NCBI GenBank assembly: GCA_011525785.1
Contig: WYBT01000012.1
Span: 186,001 to 250,000, forward strand
Reading direction: 5' to 3'
DNA: 64,000 nucleotides
DNA from: Planctomycetaceae bacterium
Lineage (GTDB): Bacteria > Planctomycetota > UBA1135 > GCA-002686595
Positions 19,016-31,519 of this stretch are shown here, piece by piece. The position numbers and the translations under genes are program-made. How positions within the stretch are numbered: position 1 is the stretch's first letter; each line of letters opens with the position of its first letter. Under the pieces are notes generated by a model. That model did not search any database and had not been told where the DNA came from. It was given only the letters and a program-made list of their open reading frames with translations.

Positions 19016-21346
19016 ATGTCGGAAAAAGAGCCTTCACCGGACAAGCAGAAGAAGAGCCGCTCGGTCGGCGCGTTCCTGCTCGTCCTGACGGTGTTGATCG
19101 CGATCCTGTTCGCGCTCGGTCGCGAAGGCAGCGCCAACACCAAGACGCTGTCGCAGGACCAGTTCCTCTACGCGCTGCACCGCGGCGACATCGAGTCGCT
19201 CGAGGTCAAGCCCAGCGAGATCGTGGGCCGGCTGCGCGGGCGCAACGAGCGCTACGAAGTCGCCAGTGGTGGACCGAACAAGGACGGCGCAGAGCAGTAC
19301 GAGCAGTACCGCGCGCTGGCCGCCGTGCGCTCGTACGCCAAGATCGACGCCAACGATCTGCTCGCCGCTGTCGACGCCGGGCTCTACACGCCGACGCTGG
19401 CGCGCAAGCTCGCGACCACCAAGGTTCCGCCCAAGCGCCTGGGTGAGGAGGCCAGCGAGAGCCCCAAGCCCGAGATCGGCGAAGAGCTGTACGTCCGCGT
19501 GCGCGCCCATCGTTCGCGCGCGGCGGAAGGCGAGGGCGCACCGATGCCGGAGGCCGGTTCGACGCTGCACCTGCGCGTCGAAGGCGCGGCCGACATGGCG
19601 AGCGTCGTCGACCGCCTGCAGCGCGCTGGCGCGCAGGTCGAGGAGTACGACTTCGACCTGTCCGACAAGGGCGGCATGAACTTCGAGCCCGCGGGAAGCC
19701 TGCTGCAGCAACTGCTGCTGATCTGGGCGCCGTGGATCCTGATCTTCGTCGTGTTCATCCTGTTCATGCGCCAGATGCGCGCGCAGGGCGGCGCCGGCGG
19801 CGTGATGAGCTTCGGGCGCTCGCGCGCGCAGCTCTACACCAAGGAGAGCCACACCAACGTCACCTTCGACGACGTGGCCGGCGCGCAGGAGGCGAAGGAG
19901 GAAGTCCGCGAGGTCGTGGAGTTCCTCAAGAACCCCTCGCGCTTCACGCGCATCGGCGGCCGCATCCCGCGCGGCGTGCTGCTCGTCGGGCCTCCGGGCT
20001 GCGGCAAGACGCTGCTCGCCAAGGCCATCGCCGGCGAGGCCGAAGTGCCGTTCTTCTCGATCAGCGGCTCGGACTTCGTCGAGATGTTCGTGGGCGTCGG
20101 CGCGTCCCGCGTGCGCGACTTGTTCAAGCAGGCGCGCGAGAACTCGCCCTGCATCATCTTCCTCGACGAGATCGACGCCGTCGGTCGCCGGCGCGGCAGC
20201 GGCATGGGCGGCGGCCACGACGAGCGCGAGCAGACCCTCAACGCGATCCTGGTCGAGATGGACGGCTTCGGCACCGACGAAGGCATCATCGTCATCGCCG
20301 CCACCAACCGCCCCGACGTGCTCGACCCCGCACTCCTGCGCCCCGGGCGCTTCGACCGCGAAGTCACCATCGACCTGCCCGACGCTGAAGGTCGCGAAGA
20401 GATCCTGCGCGTGCACCTCAAGAAGGTGAAGGCGGCCGCGGATGCCGATCCGCGCACGCTGGCCAAGCTGACGCCGGGTTACTCGGGCGCAGATCTCGCC
20501 GCGATCATCAACGAGGCTGCGATCCGCGCCGCGCTGGCCAAGAAGGAGGCCATCGGCATGGAGGACCTCGACGAAGCGCGCGAAAAGGTGCGCTACGGCC
20601 GGCAGAAGAAGTCGCGCAAGGTCGAACTCGAGGACAAGAAGATCACCGCCTACCACGAGGCCGGTCACACGGTCGTGGCGGCGACGATTCCCGAGGTCGA
20701 CGACCCGCACAAGGTCTCGATCGTGCCCCGCGGTCGCTCGCTCGGCGTGACCTGGATCATGCCGGACAAGGAGAGCTACCACATGCAGAAGAGCCGCATG
20801 GTCGGGCAGCTGGCCTGGATGTTCGGCGGACGCGCGGCGGAGCAGGAGTTCTGCGGAGACATCTCCGCAGGCGCCGCCGACGACATCCGACGTGCGACGG
20901 AGATGGCCCGGGCGATGGTCACCGAGCTCGGCATGAGCGAGAAGATCGGGCCGATCAACTACGCCGAGCGCCAGGGCTCCGAGTTCCTTGGGGCCGAACT
21001 GTCGCGCGGTCGCGACCACAGCGAGCAGACCGCGCGCGAGATCGACGAAGAGGTGCGCCAGCTGCTGACCGACGCGCACCAGCGCGCGCTGGCGATCGTG
21101 CGCAACAAGCGCGCCGAGTTGGAGCGCATCGCCCAGGCGTTGCTCCAGTACGAAACCATCAGCGGCGATGAGATCGCGCGCCTGATCCGCGGCGAGGAGC
21201 CGCCCAATCTGCGCCCGCAGGGCCCGACCCCGACCGCGCCGGTGACGAGCGACAAGCGCTCGCCTTCGGTCAGCGGCAAGATCGAGCCGGGAACGCTGGG
21301 CGGCGGCGGCGCAGTGCGTCCCGACCCAGGGCTCTCGCCCGCCTGA
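19016..21346 (+). CDS. ftsH: ATP-dependent zinc metalloprotease FtsH
   Basis: 776 residues. The first membrane helix is at about residues 17-37 ([17 protein letters not shown]) and the second at about 228-250 ([20 protein letters not shown]). The AAA module has Walker A GPPGCGKT (~325-332), Walker [10 protein letters not shown] and the [21 protein letters not shown]. The zinc site is HEAGH (~547-551). FtsH degrades membrane proteins and regulators as a hexamer. The extracytoplasmic segment between the helices is about 190 residues, more than double that of E. coli FtsH, and the C-terminus has a Pro/Gly-rich tail. glmM follows, echoing the ftsH-folP-glmM order of other bacteria. Confidence 0.97.
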   Translation: MSEKEPSPDKQKKSRSVGAFLLVLTVLIAILFALGREGSANTKTLSQDQFLYALHRGDIESLEVKPSEIVGRLRGRNERYEVASGGPNKDGAEQYEQYRALAAVRSYAKIDANDLLAAVDAGLYTPTLARKLATTKVPPKRLGEEASESPKPEIGEELYVRVRAHRSRAAEGEGAPMPEAGSTLHLRVEGAADMASVVDRLQRAGAQVEEYDFDLSDKGGMNFEPAGSLLQQLLLIWAPWILIFVVFILFMRQMRAQGGAGGVMSFGRSRAQLYTKESHTNVTFDDVAGAQEAKEEVREVVEFLKNPSRFTRIGGRIPRGVLLVGPPGCGKTLLAKAIAGEAEVPFFSISGSDFVEMFVGVGASRVRDLFKQARENSPCIIFLDEIDAVGRRRGSGMGGGHDEREQTLNAILVEMDGFGTDEGIIVIAATNRPDVLDPALLRPGRFDREVTIDLPDAEGREEILRVHLKKVKAAADADPRTLAKLTPGYSGADLAAIINEAAIRAALAKKEAIGMEDLDEAREKVRYGRQKKSRKVELEDKKITAYHEAGHTVVAATIPEVDDPHKVSIVPRGRSLGVTWIMPDKESYHMQKSRMVGQLAWMFGGRAAEQEFCGDISAGAADDIRRATEMARAMVTELGMSEKIGPINYAERQGSEFLGAELSRGRDHSEQTAREIDEEVRQLLTDAHQRALAIVRNKRAELERIAQALLQYETISGDEIARLIRGEEPPNLRPQGPTPTAPVTSDKRSPSVSGKIEPGTLGGGGAVRPDPGLSPA

Positions 21347-21542
21347 ACGCGTCGCGCGCAACGGGCGCGCGACGTCGCAACGGGTTTCTGGCCGCGCATT
21401 CGCAAGAGCGTCGCGCAGCGCCTTCGTCGCGTCGCGCGACAGCTTCGCCGCGCCACTCGGACGCGCGCGAGCCTGAACTCGACACCAGCCGCGCGCTTCC
21501 CTCGGCGCACCGGCCGCGCCACAATCCCGCCCCTCCCCCGCC

Positions 21543-22919
21543 ATGGCGCAGTCCGCGAGTTCCGCACGCATCTTCGGCACCGACGGCATCCGCGGGCGCG
21601 CTGGCGAAGGCTGGCTCGCCGCGCCGGCCGTCTCCGCGATCGGCCGCACCGTGGGCGCCGTGGTGCTCGGTGAACGCGAACGCGCGCGCAAACCCGCGCG
21701 CCCGCTGGCTCTGCTCGGCCACGACGGCCGGCGCTCCGGCCCCGAACTCGAACTGGCGCTGGCCCGCGGGCTCGCGGCGAGCGGCTTCGAGGTGCACAGC
21801 GCCGGGCTGATCAGCACTCCGGGCCTGGCCTTGCTCACCCGCCTGCGCGAGTACGAGCTGGGCGCGATGATCTCGGCCTCGCACAACCCCGCGAGCGACA
21901 ACGGCATCAAGCTCTTCAGTCGCGACGGCCGCAAGCTGCCCGACGCACTCGAGCTCGAGATCGAGGAGCGTTTGCGCGCCGACGCCCGCGAGGTGGCGAG
22001 CGGACCTGCGCCGCGCTCCGATCCGCGCCTGGAGGAGGCCTACCTCGGCTACTTGGTCGACAAGGCCGGCGCGAACTTGTCGCTGGCCGGGCTGTCGATC
22101 GTGATCGACTGCGCCAACGGCGCCGCCAGCCGCGTCGCGCCGCGCGTGCTCGGTCGGCTGGGCGCGCACGTGACCCCCATCCACGCCGAACCCGACGGGG
22201 AGAACATCAACCGCGGGTGCGGTTCGACCCACCCCGAGAGCCTGCAGTCGCAGGTGCGCCGGCTCGAGGCCCATCTGGGCATCGCGCTGGACGGCGACGG
22301 CGATCGCTGCATCCTGGTCGACGAGCGCGGCCAGCTGGTGCACGGCGACGGCATCCTGGCCGTGTGCGCGCGGCACGCTGCGCAACGCCAGCAGTGGAAG
22401 GACCGGCGCATCGTCGCGACGGTGATGTCGAACAAGGGCCTCCAGCGCGCGCTGCGCGAGGTCGAGGTCGGCGTGCTGACCGTCGATGTCGGCGACCGCA
22501 ACGTGGTCGAGGCCCTCGAGCGCGAGCAGTTGCGCCTGGGCGGCGAACAGTCGGGCCACGTGGTGTTCGGCGCGGACAACTACATGATCGGCGACGGCGT
22601 CTACACGGCGCTGCGCGTGCTGCGCGTGATGCGCGAGAGCGGCCAGTCGCTGTCGGAACTGGCCAGCCCCTACCGCGAGTTCCCGCAGGTGCTGGTCAAC
22701 GTGGCCGTGGCGCGCAAGCCGGCGCTCGCGAGCATGAAGCCGGTCATGGACGCGGTGCGCGAGGTCGAGGCCGAGCTGGGCGACGACGGGCGCGTGCTGG
22801 TGCGCTACTCGGGCACCGAGTCGCTGGCGCGCGTGATGGTCGAGGGCCCCGACTCCGAGCGCATCGCCGCGCAGGCGCAACGACTGGCGCGCGCCATCGC
22901 GGCCGAGATCGGGGCGTGA
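21543..22919 (+). CDS. glmM: Phosphoglucosamine mutase
   Basis: 458 residues of the alpha-D-phosphohexomutase family. Motifs: FGTDGIRGRAG near the N-terminus, ISASHNP with the phosphoserine Ser113, the metal loop LDGDGDRC (~249-256), the sugar loop LGGEQSGHVVF and the phosphate loop RYSGTES (~421). It converts glucosamine-6-P to glucosamine-1-P for peptidoglycan and LPS precursors. The phosphate loop usually reads RPSGTEP, and the Tyr here is unusual. GTG of tsaB overlaps its stop. Confidence 0.95.
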   Translation: MAQSASSARIFGTDGIRGRAGEGWLAAPAVSAIGRTVGAVVLGERERARKPARPLALLGHDGRRSGPELELALARGLAASGFEVHSAGLISTPGLALLTRLREYELGAMISASHNPASDNGIKLFSRDGRKLPDALELEIEERLRADAREVASGPAPRSDPRLEEAYLGYLVDKAGANLSLAGLSIVIDCANGAASRVAPRVLGRLGAHVTPIHAEPDGENINRGCGSTHPESLQSQVRRLEAHLGIALDGDGDRCILVDERGQLVHGDGILAVCARHAAQRQQWKDRRIVATVMSNKGLQRALREVEVGVLTVDVGDRNVVEALEREQLRLGGEQSGHVVFGADNYMIGDGVYTALRVLRVMRESGQSLSELASPYREFPQVLVNVAVARKPALASMKPVMDAVREVEAELGDDGRVLVRYSGTESLARVMVEGPDSERIAAQAQRLARAIAAEIGA

Positions 22920-23596
22920 GCGCGCCCCCCGGCGGCGTCGCCATCGCGCTCGAGCTGTCGAGCGCGCCGGGCTCGCTGGCGGCGACAGCGGCGGGCCGGG
23001 TGGTCGAGCGCGAACTCGAGCGCACGCGCGCCCACGCCGCCGACCTGCTGCCGCGACTGGGCGGCCTGCTCGTCGAGCTCGGTCAGCCCGCGAGCGCGAT
23101 CACGAACATCGTCGTCGGGCTCGGCCCGGGCAGCTTCACCGCCTTGCGCGTCGCGCTGGCCAGCGCGCTCGGCCTGGGGCGCGGACTGGGCGCTGCGCTG
23201 CGCGGCGTACCCTCCTTCGAGGCCCTGGCGCGCGCGGAGCTCTCCAGCGGCGAACGCGGCGCGGTCGTGCTCGATGCGCGCGCGGGAGAGCTGTACGTCG
23301 CGGTGTACCAGCGCTCCCCGCAGGCGCTGAGTGTCCAACTGGCGCCGCGTGTCGCGCGCGCGGCGGAACTGAACGAGCTGCTGGACGGCGTCGACGTGCT
23401 GCTCGCGGACGACGCGACCCGCGCCGCAGCCGGGCTCGACCCGCGCGCCTTCCGCCGCGTGAGCGCCGCCAAGCCGTCCGCGGCGCAGGTGCTGGCGCTC
23501 GGACTCGAGCACTACGCCGCGCACGGCGCCCACTCGCCGAACGAACTCGAGCCGTTGTACCTGCGCGCCTTCGCTGCAACGCGTCGCAGCGTGTGA
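22916..23596 (+). CDS. tsaB: tRNA threonylcarbamoyladenosine biosynthesis protein TsaB
   Basis: 226 residues from a GTG overlapping the glmM stop. The ASKHA-fold N-terminus reads ALELSSAPGSLAAT, followed by RAHAADLLPRL and the diagnostic GLGPGSFTALRVALASALGL. TsaB partners TsaD and TsaE to make the t6A modification at tRNA position 37. The catalytic zinc site belongs to TsaD, and its absence here is normal. Adjacency to alr is seen in other bacteria. Confidence 0.9.
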   Translation: MSAPPGGVAIALELSSAPGSLAATAAGRVVERELERTRAHAADLLPRLGGLLVELGQPASAITNIVVGLGPGSFTALRVALASALGLGRGLGAALRGVPSFEALARAELSSGERGAVVLDARAGELYVAVYQRSPQALSVQLAPRVARAAELNELLDGVDVLLADDATRAAAGLDPRAFRRVSAAKPSAAQVLALGLEHYAAHGAHSPNELEPLYLRAFAATRRSV

Positions 23597-23651
23597 GCCC
23601 CGCGCGAGCCGCGCGTTGCAACGCGCACGCCGCGCGCGCATCATCCTCGGC

Positions 23652-24895
<1,244 letters not shown>

Positions 24896-24899
<4 letters not shown>

Positions 24900-27800
24900 G
24901 CGCGACCTGGCTGCGCCGCTTCGCCTTCGCCCTGGCGCTCGCCGTGTGCGCCGCCGCCGTCGCGCTCGCGGTGCTCGAGCGCTCGGGTTGGCTCACGCGC
25001 CGAGTGCGCGCCGAACTGGCCGCACAGCTGGGCGAGGACCTGCGCCTGGAGCGCGCGGAGCTGGACGTGTTCGCGCCCGCCATCGAGCTGTTCGGCCTCG
25101 CGTTGGGCGACGAGTCGGGCTCGGTCGAGCTCGATGCGCTGCGACTTGAACTCGCCTGGAATGCGCGCCCGACGCTGGAGCGCGTCAGCCTGCGCGGCGG
25201 CCGCGTGCGGCTCTCGGATCGACTGGTCGAGCGCCTGCAGCGCACCGGCGAAGCGCGCGCCGGACCGACGTCGAGCGGGGCCGCGCCGCAGATCGTGCTC
25301 GTCGAAGGTCTCGCGCTCGAGTACTTGCACCCGCGCCTGGGGCCGCTCGCCATCGGCCTGATCGACGCACTCGCACGTCCGGACGAGCGCGGTGCTCCGC
25401 GCATCGAAGGCCGCGTGCTGCCGCACTTCGCCGCTTCCTCGGCGCGCACGCCGCACGTGTTCCTCGCCGGCGCGCGCGCGGCCGACGGCGCGTTCGAGCT
25501 GGTGGCTTCGTGCGGCGCGCTCAACCTCGACTCGCGCGCGCTCCCGAGCGCGCTGCGCGGTGAGGCGCTCGACTCGCTGGCGCCGCGCGGCCGGCTGGAG
25601 TTCGAACTCAGCGCGCGCTTCCAGCTCGATCCCCAGGCGCCGGCGGAAGGCGCGCTGCGCGCGCGCCTGGACGACGGCAAGTTGCAGCCGCCCGGCGCGC
25701 AGCGCGCGATCGAGGCGGTGTCGATCGACGTCGACGCGCGCTGCTCCGCCGCCAGCGCGGCGCAACTGCTAGATCCCGCGGCGTGGCGTACGAGCGCGCG
25801 CGCGCAGGCGCGCTGGGGCGCAGCAGCGCTCGAGGCCTGGGCGCTGGTCGGCGCCAACGCCGGCCCGGGGCTCGCCGCGCGCGCCTGGCTGCGTGCGCCG
25901 CGCCTGCCGCTGGGCGAGGAGTTCCTGCGCGAGATCGGCGTGTTCGAAGCGCTCGAGCCCAACTGGCGGCCGCTCTCGCCGCGCGGCGTCGCCGACGTGC
26001 TCGTGGGCGCGCGCTGGCCCGCGACGCACTCGTTCGCCGACGCGCGCACGGCGCAGCGTCCGCAAGTCGCCGTGGAAGCGCGCCTGAACGGCGAGTGCGG
26101 AGTGACCTACTTCGGCTGGCCGCGCAGCAGCGACGGCACGCCCGAGGGCTTCCACGCGCCGATCGAGCAGGTCATCGGTCGCGTGCTCGCGCTGCACTCG
26201 CCCGACGCGGACGAAGCCGCGCTGCTGGCCCTCACGGGAGTGCTCGGTGCGCACTCCGGCGGCGCGCGCACCGAACAGCCCGCGTTCATCGAAGGGCTTC
26301 TGCGCTTCGAGCGCCCCGGCCCGCCCGGCAGCCCGCGGCGCTTCCCGGCCTTCGATCTGGAGATCGGCGCGCACGGCTTCCCGGTCGACGAGCGCCTGCG
26401 CAGCGCTCTGCTCGGACTGTTGCCCGAGGACTTCATCTGGCGCGAGTTCGGCCCCAGCGGCGGCCACGTCTCGGGCCTGGTGCGCCTGCACCGCCCGATC
26501 GGCGCCTACATCCCCTCCGGTCACATCGTGATCGATCTGTTCGGCGTCGACGGCGCGTGGCGCGCTGGCGGCGATGCGCGCGAAGGACCTCGGCTGGTCG
26601 TGCGCGACATCGACGGTCAGGTGGAGATCCTCACCGACCCGCGCCTGGCCGCCGGAGTGCGCTTCGACCTCGCCGGCGTTGCGGCCCAGCGCGCGCGGGT
26701 GAGCGTGCGCGGTCGCGTTCAAGACGACGCTGCGCTCGCCCCCGACCCCGCGCAGTGGACCGCGCGCCGCGTGCAGGAACTCGAAGTGCGCGCGGCGGGC
26801 GTCGGACTGGGCGGCGCGGATCGACGCATGCTCGCCACCGTCTGGCCGCAGATCACGCGCGAACTCGAGCGGCGCGACGCGAACGGCGCGGCGGACGTGC
26901 GCTACACGAGCGCAACCGAGCGCACCGGCGGTCCGCTCGTCTGGCGGGTCGAGGTCGCGCCCACCACCGCCACGCTCACGCCCGAGGAGTTCCGCGTCGA
27001 CGTGCGCAACCTGCGCGGCCGCGTGATCGTCGCCGGCGCCGATCCGTTGGGCGGCGGAGCGAGCGAGCGCGGGCCGCGCGTGAGCATCGCGCCGCTCTTG
27101 GGCGACACCCTGGGCGGCGCCAGCGTGGCCTGCAACGCGCGGATCGAGGCCGACGGCCCCTCGCGCGTCGAAGTGCTGGCCGCAGCCGTTTCGCCTTCGA
27201 ACGCGGGCATCGTCGGCGCGTTCGAGCACGCCTTCGAGCGCTCGGCCCGCGGCGGCGAGGCCGGCGTGAGCCTGAGCGCGCTGGCGGTGGACGGGCGCAT
27301 CGATCTGTGGGGCACGATCGTGACCTCGCCGGCGACGCCCGCGCGGCCCGAGTCGAACTTTCGCGTGCGCCTGCGCGAGAACGACGTGCAGACGCGCCTG
27401 GAGTCGGGCCGCTTCGAGCTCGACGGGCTGAGCGGCGTGCTCGAGAGCCGCGGCGACGAACTGCGCGGCGAGCGGCTCAACGCCAAGCTCGCCGGAGCTC
27501 CGATCGAGCTGCGCAACACCTCGTTCGTCGCGCGCGACGGCGGCGCGCTGCTCGAGTCGGAGTTCTCGGCGCGCGACTTCGAGCTCGACCGCGAGCACCT
27601 CTCGCTGTTCCTCGGAGCGCAAGCCGTCGACGTGCTGCTCGAAGAGCGCGGCCTGCGCGGCTCGATCGACATCGAGGACGCGCACCTCTCGCTCTCCAGC
27701 GGTCCGCAAGCCGCGGGCGCGCTCGTCGTGCGCGGGGAAGTGCGCCCGCGCAGCGTGTCGATCGACCTGGGCCTCCCGCTGGCGATCGACTCGGGCGCGA

Positions 27801-28606
27801 TCCGCATCGAGCAGTTGCGCTACGAGGCCTCGCGAGTGCAGGCGCGCGCGACCTTGACCGAGGTCCAGGGCCGCGTCGCGGACCGCCGACTCGAAGACGC
27901 GCGCATCGAGCTCGAGTACGACGATCCCACGCTGGTGTTGCGCGACGTCAGCGGCCGGCTCGAGCAGGGCCGCCTGTCGCGACTGGACCCGCGCGGCGAG
28001 CGGCCCGCGTTCCAGATCCAGCTGCGCGAACCGTTCGCGTTCGGATTGGGCGTGGCGCTCGAGCAAGCCGACGTGGGCGGGCTGCTCGCCGGCCTGTTCG
28101 AGTCGGACTTCGCCTCGCGCGGCCGCGTCAGCCTGCGCCTGGAGCTCGAGGGCGACCTGGAGCGCATGTCGTTCATCCGCGGCCAGGGCCGCGTGGACCT
28201 GCGCGACTCGAACCTGTGGTCGGTGCCGGTGGCGCGCGATCTGGTCACGCAGTTCGGCCTGGGCGCCGAGAACGCGCAGTTCGACTCGATCCAGTCGCGC
28301 TTCAGCGTCGAGCGCGGCGAGGTGCGCATGTCGAACCTGGAGATCTCCAGCCCCTACTTCGGCGTCAGCGGCTCGGGCGTGCTCGACTTCGACGGCTCGC
28401 TGCGCCACGACCTCGAAGTGCGCAACACCGTCGTGAACCTGCTCGGGCCGATCAAGAACATGCTCTACCGCATCGCCGTGCGCGGCGACATGGGCCGGCC
28501 GCGCGTCGAGACCTACGGCGTGCTCGGGCAGAGCTTCCGCGAGAGCACCGATCGCTCGCGCGCTGCGCCCTTGCCGCCGCTGACGCCCTTGCCGCTGCGA
28601 TTCTGA
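24896..28606 (+). CDS. Large AsmA-like/TamB-like envelope protein
   Basis: 1236 residues from a GTG overlapping the alr stop. One N-terminal membrane helix (FAFALALAVCAAAVALAVL) is followed by a very long extracytoplasmic region of repeating short beta segments. It ends in an AsmA-like C-terminal region (FSVERGEVRMSNLEISSPYF, then GVSGSGVLDFDGSLRHDLEV). Known: AsmA/YhdP/TamB proteins form long grooves that carry phospholipids between membranes or assist outer-membrane protein insertion. Placement among cell-wall and LPS-precursor genes fits an envelope role. The specific subfamily cannot be fixed by eye. Confidence 0.8.
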
Positions 28607-28624
28607 GCGCTGTATTCTCGCGCG

Positions 28625-29683
28625 ATGCAGAACTTGCACGCGATCCTGCTCGCCGGTGGTTCGGGGTCGCGCTTCTGGCCCGCGAGCCGCCGCGCGCGTC
28701 CCAAGCAGTTCCTGCGCATCGTCGGCGAGCGCTCGATGCTGGCCGAGACGTTCCTGCGCCTGGAGGGCATGGTCGACGCGCAGCGCTGCTGGGTCGTCAC
28801 GACGCCCGAGCAGGCGGGCGAGGTGCGCGCCGCGCTGCCCGAGTTGCCGCACGATCACGTGCTGGTCGAGCCCTGCGCGCGCAACACCGCGGCCGCCATC
28901 GCGCTGGCCAGCCTGCACGTGGCGCAGCGCGACCCGCAGGCGCTCCAGGTGGTGCTGCCGGCCGACCACGTCATCCGACCGCGCGCGGCGTTCCAGGCCA
29001 CGCTGCGCGCCGCCTGCGTCGCTGCGCGCCAGGCGCCGGACTCGCTGTTCGTGTTCGGCATCCACCCGGCCCACGCGGCGACGCAGTTCGGCTGGATCAA
29101 GACCTGCGGCGTCGAGCGCGTGGTCGACGCGACCGCCGTGCACCGCGTCGAACGCTTCGTCGAGAAGCCCGACGCCGCGCGCGCGCAGGCCTTCCTCGAC
29201 GCGGGCGGCTACTACTGGAATTCCGGCATGTTCTTGTGGTCCGCGCAGGCCTTCGAGCGCGCGCTGCTCGAGTTCGCGCCAGCCATCCACGCCGCGCTGG
29301 CGAGCCCCGGCGACCTCGCGCGCTCCTACGCCGCGCTGCCCTCGGTCTCGATCGACGTGGCCGTGTTCGAGCGCGCGCGCGAGGTGCGCATGCTGCCGAT
29401 CGACTACTTCTGGAGCGACGTCGGCGCCTGGGACGCGCTGGCGGGAGTGCATCCGGCCGACCCCTCGGGTCTGGTGCAGGCCGGCGGCGCAGCGCTCGAG
29501 GCGCTCGACTCGCGCAACTGCATCGCGTGGGGCGAGAGCGGCGGCTTGATCACGCTGGTCGGCGTCGAGGATCTGATCGTGGTGCGAGCCGGCGAGGTGA
29601 CCCTGGTGTGCCGGCGCGATCGCGCGCAGGACGTCAAGGCGCTGGTCGAGCGTCTGGCGGCCAAGAACTCGCCGCACCTGTGA
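28625..29683 (+). CDS. manC: Mannose-1-phosphate guanylyltransferase
   Basis: A 352-residue nucleotidyltransferase with LAGGSGSRFWPASR and RPKQFL at the N-terminus, CARNTAAAIALASL and the metal/base motif VLPADHVI, then VERFVEKPD and YYWNSGMFLW. It makes GDP-mannose from GTP and mannose-1-P. The mannose-6-P isomerase domain of the bifunctional type II enzymes is absent. The start is 18 bp after the AsmA-like gene and the stop overlaps the ruvX start. It supplies sugar nucleotides for envelope glycans, consistent with the GT87-like gene two positions downstream. Confidence 0.93.
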   Translation: MQNLHAILLAGGSGSRFWPASRRARPKQFLRIVGERSMLAETFLRLEGMVDAQRCWVVTTPEQAGEVRAALPELPHDHVLVEPCARNTAAAIALASLHVAQRDPQALQVVLPADHVIRPRAAFQATLRAACVAARQAPDSLFVFGIHPAHAATQFGWIKTCGVERVVDATAVHRVERFVEKPDAARAQAFLDAGGYYWNSGMFLWSAQAFERALLEFAPAIHAALASPGDLARSYAALPSVSIDVAVFERAREVRMLPIDYFWSDVGAWDALAGVHPADPSGLVQAGGAALEALDSRNCIAWGESGGLITLVGVEDLIVVRAGEVTLVCRRDRAQDVKALVERLAAKNSPHL

Positions 29684-30156
29684 GCGCTGCAGCGCGCAAG
29701 GCCGTGCTGGCCATCGACCACGGCTCGAAACGCTGCGGCTTCGCCGCGGCCGACGCGCTGCGCATCAGCGCGCTCCCGCTCGCGCCGTTCCACGGCGACG
29801 GGCACGGCGCCGCGCTGCTCGACTTCATCGCCGGACTGTTGCGCGAGCGCGACGTCGAGACCTTCCTCGTGGGCTGGCCGGTGAACATGGACGGCTCGGC
29901 GAGCGCGCGCGCAGCGCAGGTGCAAAGTTTCGTCGAGGCGCTGCGCACGCGCTTCCCCGCGCAGCGCGTCGTGCGCTACGACGAGCGCTTGACCAGCAAG
30001 GCCGCCGAAGAGCTGCTGCGCGAGGCGCGCGTGCCCCCGGCGCGCCGGCGCGAACTGCGCGACAGCTTCAGCGCGCTGGTCCTGTTGCGCGACTGGCTCG
30101 ACAGCGGCGAGCCGGACGAGCGCATCGGCGGCAGCGCGGAAGAGCGCGGGCCCTAG
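29680..30156 (+). CDS. ruvX: RuvX/YqgF-type Holliday junction resolvase-like protein
   Basis: 158 residues from a GTG overlapping the manC stop. RNase H-like fold: the first acidic residue sits in AIDHGSKRCGFA (usually DxGxKRIG), then FLVGWPVNMDGS and VVRYDERLTSKAAEELL, ending RRELRDSFSALVLLRDWL with the last catalytic Asp. Known: YqgF family, involved in 16S rRNA 5'-end processing and nucleic-acid cleavage. Length and motifs match the family. Confidence 0.9.
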   Translation: MSAAARKAVLAIDHGSKRCGFAAADALRISALPLAPFHGDGHGAALLDFIAGLLRERDVETFLVGWPVNMDGSASARAAQVQSFVEALRTRFPAQRVVRYDERLTSKAAEELLREARVPPARRRELRDSFSALVLLRDWLDSGEPDERIGGSAEERGP

Positions 30157-30175
30157 AATCGCTTCGGCCCCCGCC

Positions 30176-31519
30176 ATGACCCACGAACTCCCCGCCGCCG
30201 GAGCACGCCGCGCCCCCGATCTCTGGCTGGCGCTGGCGGTGGCGCTGTTCGCGCTCAGCTCGGTGCTCGAGTACGCGCGCAGCGCGATCGGCATCGACTA
30301 CTACCTGTTCTGGGCCACGGGCCTGGCGGTCGAGCGCAACGAGATCCGCGACGTGTACGACACGGCCGAGAACGAGCGCGTGGGCGCGCTCTACTTCAAG
30401 GCGGCGCAGCAGGACGCACGTCAGCGCGGAGCGCGAGAGCAGGGCACGCGCCGCCTGGCCGCGGCCAACGTGCGCAAGAGCTTCGAGAACTACTCGACGC
30501 CGCTCTTGTACGCCGCGTTCGGGTTCGCTCTGAGCGGCGACTACGAACGCGACTTCGACACGATGCAGAGCTTCAGCACGCTGCTCTTCGCCGCGGGGCT
30601 GGTGCTGCTCGCGCGCCGCTTGGGCTACTCGCCCGTCGCCACTGCGCTGGCGCTGGCGCTGTGCACGATGCTCGCCGGCCCGTTCATCGACGACGCCAGC
30701 GTCGGCAACGTCAATCGCATCCAGGTCGGCCTGCTGGGCCTGAGCGCCTGGCTCGCGACGCTGCGCCGCGGCGCGTGGGGCGACGGCGCGACCGGTCTGT
30801 TGCTCGGGCTCGCCGTGCTGTTCAAGCCCAACCTCGCCTTCTGCGTGCTCGCGCTGATCGCGGCCCTGCTCGCCTGCGGCCAGGCGCGGCGCGTCGTCGC
30901 GCTTGCCATCGGAGGCGCGCTCGCGCTGGCCCTGGGCCTGGGCCTGAGCGCCGCCTGGTTCGGCTCGCTCGATCCATGGTTCACCTGGTCGCAGCGCCTG
31001 GGCGGCCTGATGCCGAACTGGGCCACCGATCTGGGCAACCAGTCGCTGGCGCGCGTGCTCCACGACCGCGTGGGGCTGGGCGCTGCCGACTGGATGCCGC
31101 CGACGTTCCTGCTCGTCTCGTGCGCAGCCTTCGCCGCTGGCCGCTGGCTGCGCCCGACGGACGCGCGCGCGCAGCGCGACGAGCCGCCCGCGCAACTCGA
31201 GATCCTGGCCCTTGGTCTGGGCGCGGCCGCCTCGGTGCTCTCCACCAAGCTCGCCTGGTTCCACTACTACCTGTTGCTCGCGCCGCTGGCGCTGTGGCTC
31301 ATGCGGCCCGGCGGCGCCGGCCGCGTCCAGCTCGCGCTCGCCGCGGCGGCCTTCGTGGTCACGATGACCGACGTGCCGCGCAAGCTGCTGCCGCAGGCCG
31401 CGTTCGAGGCCTCGCTGGCGCTCAATCTCGGAGCGAGCGCGCTGTTCGCACTCGGACTGCTCGCCGCCGCGCAGACGGTCGCGCGAATGCGCGCGAGCGC
31501 TGTAGCTCAGCCGAGCTGA
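30176..31519 (+). CDS. GT87/DUF2029-type membrane glycosyltransferase
   Basis: A 447-residue polytopic protein (about ten helices). The first extracytoplasmic segment GIDYYLFWATGLAVERNEIR and YDTAENERVGALYF matches the DUF2029/GT87 pattern, in which an Asp in this loop is catalytic. These enzymes use polyprenyl-phosphate sugars (for example mannose or arabinofuranose) as donors outside the membrane. Having manC two genes upstream is consistent with a mannosyl donor, but that is inference. The 3' end overlaps the convergent hydrolase gene by 13 bp. Confidence 0.75.
   Translation: MTHELPAAGARRAPDLWLALAVALFALSSVLEYARSAIGIDYYLFWATGLAVERNEIRDVYDTAENERVGALYFKAAQQDARQRGAREQGTRRLAAANVRKSFENYSTPLLYAAFGFALSGDYERDFDTMQSFSTLLFAAGLVLLARRLGYSPVATALALALCTMLAGPFIDDASVGNVNRIQVGLLGLSAWLATLRRGAWGDGATGLLLGLAVLFKPNLAFCVLALIAALLACGQARRVVALAIGGALALALGLGLSAAWFGSLDPWFTWSQRLGGLMPNWATDLGNQSLARVLHDRVGLGAADWMPPTFLLVSCAAFAAGRWLRPTDARAQRDEPPAQLEILALGLGAAASVLSTKLAWFHYYLLLAPLALWLMRPGGAGRVQLALAAAAFVVTMTDVPRKLLPQAAFEASLALNLGASALFALGLLAAAQTVARMRASAVAQPS

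Noticed and set aside
19034..21934. Long minus-strand frame opposite ftsH
   Set aside because: Antisense of a textbook FtsH; no motif of its own.
25769..29677. Very long open frame on the minus strand, opposite the AsmA-like and manC genes
   Set aside because: Ala/Arg/His/Glu-rich antisense composition with no domain; the plus strand carries clear AsmA and ManC motifs. High GC makes long shadow frames common.
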